Assembly: GCA_021852225.1 (NCBI GenBank) | Contig: JAJZOA010000032.1 | Location: 1-8,156, forward strand | Direction: 5' to 3' | DNA: 8,156 bases | Source of the DNA: Planctomycetota bacterium | GTDB taxonomy: Bacteria; Planctomycetota; Phycisphaerae; WQYP01 | In this document: positions 1 through 5,733 of the stretch, piece after piece | Numbering within the stretch: position 1 is the first letter of the stretch | Layout of the letters: each line of letters starts with the position of its first letter | Notes under the pieces: model-generated | Seen by the model: the letters and a program-made list of their open reading frames with translations, nothing else | Databases searched by the model: none | Told to the model about the DNA's origin: nothing | Translations under genes and position numbers: made by a program

Positions 1-1
1 A

Positions 2-193
2 TCATACGTCGCAGCGCGCGCCTTGGCCGCCTTGGATGCGCTGGGCGCGAAGACATTTCACACGAAACGACCAAATCGGCTATTAGCCGTGAAGATCGTC
101 GCGCATTTTGGCATCCTGCCCAGCGCTGTCCATATTCTGGCAAAGCCGGCGGCCACAATTCATCAAAAATTGATACGATTCAGGGAATGGTAA
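2..193 (+). CDS. C-terminal fragment of an unidentified protein (5' end outside window)
   Basis: An open frame enters from the left edge in frame 2 and ends at TAA 191-193, giving 63 visible residues and no start codon in the window. The coding character is good in its first part: third positions are mostly G or C, and the peptide reads like a folded C-terminus (alanine- and leucine-rich helix, then a segment with NRLLAVKIVAHFGILPSAV). The tail is basic and ends in FREW. The spacing of an Ala-rich helix followed by RPNRLLA loosely recalls the C-terminus of some short-chain dehydrogenases/reductases, but no catalytic motif is visible, so I do not assign a family. Frame 1 is also open over the same bases (to TAG 349-351), but its composition is unlike a protein, so frame 2 is preferred. 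Confidence 0.6.
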   Translation, partial: SYVAARALAALDALGAKTFHTKRPNRLLAVKIVAHFGILPSAVHILAKPAATIHQKLIRFREW

Positions 194-321
194 AAAAAGC
201 GATAAACAAGCGGCAAGGGGAAGGATTCCCGCGGCAATTCCGGCGAGCATTAGAAATGCAGTTTTGGCAGACTAAGGTTATGCGGCACCACCAATCACCG
301 GGCTGGGCGGAACATGCGCCA

Positions 322-352
322 TTGTTTAATCAAAATGCGACGGTAGTATAGT
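322..352 (+). promoter_or_regulatory. Candidate sigma-70-like promoter for the GH42-like gene
   Basis: TATAGT at 347-352 matches the -10 consensus at five of six positions. A weak -35 candidate, TTGTTT at 322-327, lies 19 bases upstream, which is longer than the ideal 17. Transcription would begin near 359 and give a leader of about 80 bases before the chosen start at 439. Only the -10 element is persuasive. Confidence 0.3.
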
Positions 353-363
353 GGGCCGCTATT

Positions 364-432
364 GGCGATGCCGCGGGGAGCCGGCTTTCCGGGTATCGCC
401 TGATGAGGGAAGTTTTTCCCAAGAAAGGCGAT
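364..432 (+). promoter_or_regulatory. mRNA leader with two mutually exclusive stem options
   Basis: ATCGCC at 395-400 can pair with GGCGAT at 364-369, or with the second GGCGAT at 427-432. The second pairing encloses an inner hairpin, GGGAA 407-411 / TTCCC 416-420 with loop GTTT, and would occlude the AAAGG (424-428) that serves as ribosome binding site for the ATG at 439. The layout is that of an anti-sequester/sequester switch. Stems are only 5-6 bp, so chance is a real alternative, and no known riboswitch class is recognised. Confidence 0.25.
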
Positions 433-438
433 CAGGAC

Positions 439-2523
439 ATGAGCACTTCCAGCGCGCCAATGTTAAGCATTTGGTTCGGTAATTTTTTTGAGCCTTTCTA
501 CAGCAGTCGCGAAGCGGTCAGCCGCGGCCTGAAGGACGTTGTGGACCTGGGATTTAATTCGGTAAATCTGGATTCCAAACCGTGGGAAGATTTTTTTGCG
601 CGCTACCGCGGCCAACCGGCCAGCAACTACGTGGCAATGCAGGAATTCATGATGCAGGAGATTCAGTCGCTTGGGCTTGATTACACGCATCTGGCCTTGT
701 ATCTGGGTGGTGATAATTTATATCCGAATATTCGCGATGTGCCGCCGGTGCGGGGCGAAGAAAGCATTCGGCCCGACGGCCAGCCGATGGGGACCTATAA
801 ATACTGGTCGCCAAAAGCGCAGGCCACGATGGTGGAACATGTTCGCGGCTTGCTGGCGCTTTATTCAACAGGCATGCGGCGCACGGAGGAAACTCCGCCG
901 CGGATCATCATGCAAACCATGTTTGAACCGATACCCAAACCAAGTTTTGATGCGGAGGGTCGCACGCGCTATCTGGGCTGGCTGGCGCGCCGCTATGGCG
1001 GCGATATTGGCCGCCTGAACCAGCGTTACGGCACGAATGCCGAATCGTTTGAGGCATTGGCTGCGGGAGATTATTACCTGCGACCGGAGGAGTTAAACTG
1101 GGTGGATTGCGCCCGGCCGACGGCTTTGGATTTTGCCCGTCGCACGCCGGATTTTTATCGTTGGGTGGATAATCAAACTTATCTGGCAGGCGAATTGCAG
1201 CAATATCTGGCGGTCATGAAAGAGCACTGGCGCCGGATGGATCCGCCGATTTTTATTCAACCGGTTCTGCACCAGTGGGGTTTTTTCTTTAATCCACCGG
1301 GGCAGATTTCCTGGCAGACCGGCCAGCGGGCTATGGACGTTTACAAATGCGCGGATCACGTCGACAGCGTTCTGTATATTGCGTCGCCGTTGAATGCTGA
1401 AAATCAGCCTGATGCGATGGCGCTAAGTGTGGAAGGCTCGATTATGCGGAGCGCCAATTCCGGCCGACCGTTCACCGGCGGGTTGTATATGGGCAGGCAT
1501 GTGAACGCAGATATTTACCGCACGGTTACGCCAGCCGAATCGATTGGCACCCTGATCGCCAATGGTGCCACATCGTTTCATATTTACGGGTACAGCGGAC
1601 TGGATGATGGCGGCGTCATGTACCGCATGGACGGTCCATTCAAGGAGTCGCTGCGCGCTGGAAATAAATGGGCGGCAAAGGTCATTCCGATGCTGTTGGA
1701 GCGTCGTGCCCGGGAAGCGGCGATTCTGTTTCCGGCGGAAATGAGCCTGTATGAACCGCTGGAGGTGGATGCCGGAGGGCAACACCGGATGGATCTGCTT
1801 GGCTGGTACGCGCAATTGGTGGATCTGGGCTGGCATGTGGACATTCTGCACCCGCGGCAAATAGCTTCCGGCGCATTGGCTGACTATTCGCATCTGGTTG
1901 TGCCACATTGTGCATTATACGACCTGGGTCCTAATGCCGCTTCGGAAAGCGCAATTAAGGCGTTTGTCATGCAAGGTGGTACGCTGCTGCATGGTCCGCA
2001 TTGCGAAGTGGCGGCAAACACATTCGGCGTTCACGAAGTGGCGGCACCGTTTGACTGCATCCAATGGAGAGAGTCGGTGATTCCGCATGGCTGGTCAACG
2101 GTGGCCTACCTGACCGGGACACCGATAGGGGCCTATATTCAATCCGGCCAACCGGCAATAACGGAAATCCGCGCGGGTGCGGGGCGCATTTTCTCCTTCG
2201 GCTTCCAATATGGATATTCGTATTGTCGGCGCACGATGCCGATTGTGCCGCCGCATTATGGCAGGCAGGAAATGCACCCGATTGTCCTGCTGGAGAAAAC
2301 GCCAGTGGAGGTGCTGATTGGTTCGCCGGCGGCGCTGCGAATCAGGCCGATGCGCGGGGTGGAGTTTGCGCGATTTGGCAATCAGCTGATTGTCGTTAAT
2401 CACCGCTCCAGCCCGGTGGATATAAGTGAAATTAAAGCCCACAGGGCAATTCCACAATTGCCCGCAATCGGGGCCACGGTTGCCGGACATAGTGCGACTT
2501 GTCTGACGCTTGCACCGGATTGA
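439..2523 (+). CDS. GH42-like clan GH-A glycoside hydrolase family protein
   Basis: A 694-residue protein with no signal peptide or membrane segment, so probably cytoplasmic. The N-terminal ~420 residues read as a (beta/alpha)8 barrel. The glutamate in TMFEP (residue 163) sits where GH42 has its acid/base, followed ~15 residues later by a GH42-like signature (WLARRYGGDIGRLNQRYGT). Near residues 364-384 TPAESIGTLIANGATSFHIY matches the late-barrel region of GH42. From ~425 a flavodoxin/GATase-like fold (AILFPAEMSLYEP, SHLVVPHCALYDL, FVMQGGTLLHGPH) corresponds to the GH42 trimerisation domain, and a small beta domain ends the protein. The usual NE dyad and the cysteine cluster of many GH42 enzymes are absent, and no clear nucleophile glutamate is seen at beta-7. 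An in-frame ATG at 403 would add 12 residues; 439 is preferred because AAAGG lies 10 bases upstream and the extra residues look non-conserved. Substrate unknown; beta-galactosidase activity should not be assumed. Confidence 0.7.
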   Translation: MSTSSAPMLSIWFGNFFEPFYSSREAVSRGLKDVVDLGFNSVNLDSKPWEDFFARYRGQPASNYVAMQEFMMQEIQSLGLDYTHLALYLGGDNLYPNIRDVPPVRGEESIRPDGQPMGTYKYWSPKAQATMVEHVRGLLALYSTGMRRTEETPPRIIMQTMFEPIPKPSFDAEGRTRYLGWLARRYGGDIGRLNQRYGTNAESFEALAAGDYYLRPEELNWVDCARPTALDFARRTPDFYRWVDNQTYLAGELQQYLAVMKEHWRRMDPPIFIQPVLHQWGFFFNPPGQISWQTGQRAMDVYKCADHVDSVLYIASPLNAENQPDAMALSVEGSIMRSANSGRPFTGGLYMGRHVNADIYRTVTPAESIGTLIANGATSFHIYGYSGLDDGGVMYRMDGPFKESLRAGNKWAAKVIPMLLERRAREAAILFPAEMSLYEPLEVDAGGQHRMDLLGWYAQLVDLGWHVDILHPRQIASGALADYSHLVVPHCALYDLGPNAASESAIKAFVMQGGTLLHGPHCEVAANTFGVHEVAAPFDCIQWRESVIPHGWSTVAYLTGTPIGAYIQSGQPAITEIRAGAGRIFSFGFQYGYSYCRRTMPIVPPHYGRQEMHPIVLLEKTPVEVLIGSPAALRIRPMRGVEFARFGNQLIVVNHRSSPVDISEIKAHRAIPQLPAIGATVAGHSATCLTLAPD

Positions 2524-2544
2524 CCGACGTTTGCCAATTTGTGC

Positions 2545-2590
2545 GGCCGTCTTCCTCAATGTGCAAACATTTTGGCGGCCCTCTGTTTCT
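2545..2590 (+). terminator. Weak stem-loop after the GH42-like gene
   Basis: GGCCG at 2545-2549 can pair with CGGCC at 2576-2580, enclosing a small hairpin AATGT 2558-2562 / ACATT 2567-2571 with loop GCAA. The stretch after it (CTCTGTTTCT) is only moderately T-rich. It lies 22 bases after the stop codon and might act as a poor intrinsic terminator. The stems are interrupted, so confidence is low. Confidence 0.2.
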
Positions 2591-2635
2591 ATGTGATTTG
2601 CCTTCAATCGATGTCGGCGGTAAGTTACTGAACTT

Positions 2636-2656
2636 GGCCAAAAAGGCTTTTTGGCC
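2636..2656 (+). repeat. Perfect 9-bp inverted repeat in the leuB leader
   Basis: GGCCAAAAA (2636-2644) and TTTTTGGCC (2648-2656) are exact reverse complements separated by the three-base loop GGC. The element ends 51 bases before the leuB ATG. It has no T-run after the stem, so a standard intrinsic terminator is unlikely. It could be an attenuator stem, a protein operator or an mRNA structure. It is the strongest short inverted repeat I found in the non-coding parts of the window. Confidence 0.55.
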
Positions 2657-2692
2657 GATGGAATGTCGGCGAAAATGATGTAATGGAAGTCT

Positions 2693-2696
2693 GGAG
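2693..2696 (+). promoter_or_regulatory. Ribosome binding site of leuB
   Basis: GGAG lies 11 bases before the ATG at 2708, slightly long spacing but usable. No other in-frame start gives a better match, and the protein from this ATG begins exactly where LeuB proteins begin (a beta strand leading to the PGDGIG loop). Confidence 0.5.
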
Positions 2697-2707
2697 CTAA
2701 ACCCAAC

Positions 2708-3790
2708 ATGGACTTGAAACTGGCGGTTCTTCCCGGAGATGGCATTGGCACAGAAGTGGTGGATGCGTCCATGCATGTGCTGGAGGCTGTGGCAAAACAA
2801 TATGGTCACAAGGTTCGTGCCCAATATGCGGACGTCGGCTGGATTGCAATCGACCGCCACGGAACCGCGCTGCCGCAGGCGACGCGGGATATCTGCCGCG
2901 CCAGCGATGCGATTCTGTTTGGCGCGGTGGGGCTGCCCGACCGTGACATTACACTTCCTCAGTCGCAGCGGCCGGAACGCGTGGCGCTGCTGGAATTGCG
3001 CAAGGGATTGTTCGCCAACCTGCGGCATGTGGTGCTGCCGCGCGGCTTAGCCAGCCGTTGCCCGCTTAAGCCGGAACTTATTACCGGCGGCATTGATATT
3101 ATGATCATCCGCGAACTTACCGGCGGCCTGTATTACGGCCAACCACAGGGCATTCGTGGCACCGCTCCTGATCGGCAGGCGGTGGATACCATGGCGTACA
3201 GCGAAAGCGAAATTCGGCGCATTCTCAAAGTTGGTTTTCAAGCCGCGCAGAATCGCAGCAAGAAACTTACCAGCGTGGACAAGGCCAACATTCTGGCCAC
3301 CAGCCAGTTGTGGCGGGAAACCGCCGTGTCCATGGGTAAAGAATATCCTGATGTAAAGCTTGACCACATGTATGTGGACAACGCATCCATGCAACTTCTC
3401 CGGCGGCCGTCAGACTTTGATGTCATTGTGACCGAAAACACTTTCGGTGACATTTTGTCCGATGAAGCTTCCATGCTGGCCGGTTCAATCGGTCTTGTGC
3501 CCTCGGCCTGTCTGGGTGAAAAGGATGGATCAGGGCAAGGGGCGGTGCCGTTTTACGAGCCGATTCACGGCAGTGCTCCGGACATTGCCGGCCAAAACAA
3601 GGCAAATCCAATCGGCACAATTCTGACTGTCGCCATGATGCTGACTTATACCTTTGGATTAACGCGCGAAGCGGAGGCAATTTCCAACGCCACATTTGCG
3701 GTTCTAAACGAAGGAAAAGTGCTGACCGGTGATCTGGGCGGAAGCGCGACATGCAGCGCCGTGGCCGAGGCAGTGATTGCCCGGCTCTGA
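2708..3790 (+). CDS. leuB: 3-isopropylmalate dehydrogenase
   Basis: LeuB oxidatively decarboxylates 3-isopropylmalate to 2-oxoisocaproate with NAD, the third step of leucine synthesis from 2-oxoisovalerate; it is a cytoplasmic dimer needing Mg or Mn. The 360 residues match the family's usual length. Visible motifs: PGDGIG (9-14), RPERVALLELRK (88-99, the substrate-specificity helix of IPMDH rather than isocitrate dehydrogenase), RELTGGLYYG (135-144, with substrate Arg and catalytic Tyr), SVDKAN (189-194, catalytic Lys), YVDNASMQL (222-230, metal Asp), FGDILSDEAS (246-255, metal Asp residues) and HGSAPDIAG (287-295), whose Asp-Ile pair indicates NAD use. Oddities: LRK to LFANLR is two residues shorter than in E. 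coli or Thermus LeuB, the following Pro is His, and the C-terminus has a DLGGSAT stretch more typical of related decarboxylating dehydrogenases. No leuA, leuC or leuD is adjacent. It runs towards proS with 81 bases between. Confidence 0.93.
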   Translation: MDLKLAVLPGDGIGTEVVDASMHVLEAVAKQYGHKVRAQYADVGWIAIDRHGTALPQATRDICRASDAILFGAVGLPDRDITLPQSQRPERVALLELRKGLFANLRHVVLPRGLASRCPLKPELITGGIDIMIIRELTGGLYYGQPQGIRGTAPDRQAVDTMAYSESEIRRILKVGFQAAQNRSKKLTSVDKANILATSQLWRETAVSMGKEYPDVKLDHMYVDNASMQLLRRPSDFDVIVTENTFGDILSDEASMLAGSIGLVPSACLGEKDGSGQGAVPFYEPIHGSAPDIAGQNKANPIGTILTVAMMLTYTFGLTREAEAISNATFAVLNEGKVLTGDLGGSATCSAVAEAVIARL

Positions 3791-3804
3791 TGCCGAACCC
3801 GCCG

Positions 3805-3868
3805 ACAATGCAACATATTAAACCCGGAAGCTGAAGGGCCGGCGCTCGGGCAAGCTTCAGGGCATTGT
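3805..3868. terminator. Nested inverted repeats between convergent leuB and proS
   Basis: ACAATGC at 3805-3811 pairs with GCATTGT at 3862-3868, and inside it CTGAAG at 3831-3836 pairs with CTTCAG at 3855-3860 around a GC-rich loop. The position between two convergent stop codons suits a shared, bidirectional terminator. There is no T-run on either strand directly after the stems, so an intrinsic mechanism is not well supported. Confidence 0.3.
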
Positions 3869-3871
3869 GGA

Positions 3872-5620
3872 CTACGCCAGCAGACGCTCGTGCACAATTT
3901 TGCCGATATGTTCCGCCAGGCCCACCAGGGGCAGCATCTGGGCCTGCGGCTGGTCACGGAATTTAACTTCCACCTGTCCAGTGGCCAGGCCCTTGTCGCC
4001 GAGCACCAGACGGATGGGAATGCCGATCAGATCCGCATCCTTAAATTTCACGCCGGGCCGCTGGTCGCGGTCGTCCACCAGAACATCCACGCCCATGCGG
4101 GTTAATTCCGTATGCAGGGAATCGGCAATGCGGCGCGCTTCGCCATCATATTTAATCGGCGTAATCACCACATGGCAGGGGGCTATGCTCATTGGCCAAC
4201 GAATGCCATCGGCATCCGACAGGGTTTCCAGTGCGGCCACCATGACACGGCCCGGACCGATGCCATAGCAGCCCATAATCATGGAGACTTTTTTTTGCTT
4301 TTCATCCAGATAGGTCGCATCCAAAGCGTCGGAATACTTCGTTCCCAGTTTGAACACATGGCCCAGTTCAATGCCCTTGCTGAAAATTAATTCCGTGCCA
4401 TTGGGTGCCTTATCGGCCTGGGTTACATTGCGAATATCAGCCACGGCTGCACTTTCCAGTTTGGCCGCCTCCACATGTTGCCGCCAGTTAAAGTTGGAAA
4501 TATGCATATCTGTTTGATTGCCGCCGGTAACCGCCTGTACCAGGCGGAGCGCATCTGGATCAATAATCAGTTGGGCCGGTATGGAATTGATCACATGCGG
4601 GCCAACAAAGCCTATTACAAACCCTGCGGCGCGGGCATACTTTTCATCGGCCAGTTCGACATTTCCGACGATTTTCCTGAGTTTTGCCTCATTTATTTCA
4701 TGATCGCCACGCACACAGGCGACAACCCATTGCGTCTGATCTTTCTGGCGAAGCGCGTAGACCAGCGTTTTAATCATCTGATTCGGCTGAATTTTAAGCA
4801 TGGCGCACAAATCTGCAATGGACGATGCGCCCGGCGTGGCGATGCTCTGCAATGGGGCACCATGGGCCGGTGGAAGATCGGTCAGACCTGCCGCCGCACC
4901 TGGCCCGCATCCAGCACGTTCCAGATTGGCGGCGTATGAACCATCTTTGGCGCGCACAATCACATCTTCTCCAGCGTCGCACGGGCAGATAAATTCATGA
5001 CTGGCATCGCCACCAATCGGGCCGCTGTCCGCTTCCACAGGTATAGCGGTGATTCCGCAACGCTGGAAAATTTTCACATATGCGCCGTACATTGCCTGGT
5101 AGGTTTCGTGAAGGCTTTCCAATGAAGAATGGAAGCTGTACGCATCTTTCATAAAAAATTCGCGGACGCGCAACAGTCCATTGCGGGGCCGCGCTTCATC
5201 ACGGAATTTGCCCTGAATCTGATAAAGGGTCAGCGGCAGTTGTTTATGGCTGTTGATGCAGGCTTTCATTAGCTCGGTCACACATTCTTCATGGGTCGGG
5301 CCAAGAATCATTTCCGAACCCTTGCGGTCCTTGAGTTTAAACAAAAGAGGACCGTAATCCATGTAGCGGCCGGTCTGCTTCCAAAGGTCGGCGGGCAGCA
5401 GAGCGGGCAGGTGAATTTCCTGCGCGTCAATGGCATCCATTTCCTGCCGGATAATGTGCATTATTTTCTGCATCGACCGCCATCCCAGCGGAAGCCAGTC
5501 GTATACGCCGGCACTAATGCGCCGGATAAGCCCGGCACGAACCATCAGTTGATGGGAAATAATTTCCGCATCGGCGGGCACTTCGCGACTGGTGGGAATA
5601 AGCGTTTTGGACCAATACAT
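3872..5620 (-). CDS. proS: Prolyl-tRNA synthetase, bacterial type with INS editing domain
   Basis: ProRS charges tRNA-Pro with proline using ATP in the cytoplasm. The 582-residue product has the full bacterial (ProS type 1) layout: class II catalytic core with GPTHEE (107-112), motif 2 FRDEARPRNGLLRVREF (139-155) followed by MKDAYSF, and motif 3 MGCYGIGPGR (449-458). A YbaK-like INS editing domain is inserted at about residues 214-394; it hydrolyses mischarged Ala-tRNA-Pro, and the key lysine is kept in MIKTL (Lys284). The C-terminal anticodon-binding domain contains VLVDDRDQRPGVKFKDADL. ATG at 5620 is chosen over an in-frame TTG at 5638: GGAG at 5630-5633 lies nine bases before the ATG, and the TTG start would place that site inside the gene. 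The upstream neighbour on the same strand ends 113 bases away, and a separate promoter is likely. All key residues look intact. Confidence 0.97.
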   Translation of the reverse strand: MYWSKTLIPTSREVPADAEIISHQLMVRAGLIRRISAGVYDWLPLGWRSMQKIMHIIRQEMDAIDAQEIHLPALLPADLWKQTGRYMDYGPLLFKLKDRKGSEMILGPTHEECVTELMKACINSHKQLPLTLYQIQGKFRDEARPRNGLLRVREFFMKDAYSFHSSLESLHETYQAMYGAYVKIFQRCGITAIPVEADSGPIGGDASHEFICPCDAGEDVIVRAKDGSYAANLERAGCGPGAAAGLTDLPPAHGAPLQSIATPGASSIADLCAMLKIQPNQMIKTLVYALRQKDQTQWVVACVRGDHEINEAKLRKIVGNVELADEKYARAAGFVIGFVGPHVINSIPAQLIIDPDALRLVQAVTGGNQTDMHISNFNWRQHVEAAKLESAAVADIRNVTQADKAPNGTELIFSKGIELGHVFKLGTKYSDALDATYLDEKQKKVSMIMGCYGIGPGRVMVAALETLSDADGIRWPMSIAPCHVVITPIKYDGEARRIADSLHTELTRMGVDVLVDDRDQRPGVKFKDADLIGIPIRLVLGDKGLATGQVEVKFRDQPQAQMLPLVGLAEHIGKIVHERLLA

Positions 5621-5629
5621 CGTATTCTT

Positions 5630-5633
5630 CTCC
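5630..5633 (-). promoter_or_regulatory. Ribosome binding site that fixes the proS start
   Basis: On the minus strand GGAG is followed by AAGAATACG and then ATG at 5620, a nine-base spacing. This supports initiation at 5620 rather than at the upstream in-frame TTG (5638). Confidence 0.7.
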
Positions 5634-5651
5634 GGCAAAATCTCTGGCGGT

Positions 5652-5678
5652 TTTATAGGCGGACAGCTTTTATTGCAA
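5652..5678 (-). promoter_or_regulatory. Candidate proS promoter
   Basis: On the minus strand TTGCAA (5673-5678, four of six with the -35 consensus) precedes TATAAA (5652-5657, five of six with the -10 consensus) by 15 bases, a short spacer. Transcription would begin near 5645 and give a leader of about 25 bases that contains the GGAG site. The area is locally AT-rich compared with its surroundings. This suggests proS can be transcribed apart from the transglutaminase gene. Confidence 0.35.
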
Positions 5679-5733
5679 GCGAGCTTAGTTTTCCAGCGCA
5701 GCTTCAGGTAGCACCAGCGGCTTTCCGGTTCGG

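Larger units (their letters stand above)
194..438. other. Intergenic gap of 245 bases
   Basis: No convincing gene lies here. The gap begins with an A-run directly after the upstream stop codon, then has a small inverted repeat (GGGAA at 218-222, TTCCC at 226-230, loop GGA) with no following T-run, so it is a poor terminator candidate. The second half holds a candidate promoter and the structured leader listed separately. Confidence 0.5.

Noticed and set aside
1..351. Frame 1 is open for 116 codons from the left edge to TAG 349-351.
   Set aside because: The translation is rich in Arg, His and Gln with no domain-like pattern and it overlaps the better-looking frame 2 end. Treated as chance openness.
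1423..1908. 161-codon antisense reading frame within the GH42-like gene.
   Set aside because: It lies fully opposite a well-supported coding gene, and its peptide is low in motif content; a shadow of the codon bias on the plus strand.
2095..3028. Two long antisense reading frames (225 and 198 codons) spanning the GH42-like gene end and leuB start.
   Set aside because: They cross two real genes and the gap between them, have Arg/His/Gln-rich translations and no family resemblance.
4475..4939. 154-codon plus-strand frame opposite proS.
   Set aside because: Mirror of proS coding sequence; the proS protein is complete and conserved through this stretch.
5621..5638. TTG start for proS six codons upstream of the ATG.
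   Set aside because: The GGAG site would be inside the gene, and the protein from the ATG at 5620 already starts where ProRS homologues do.
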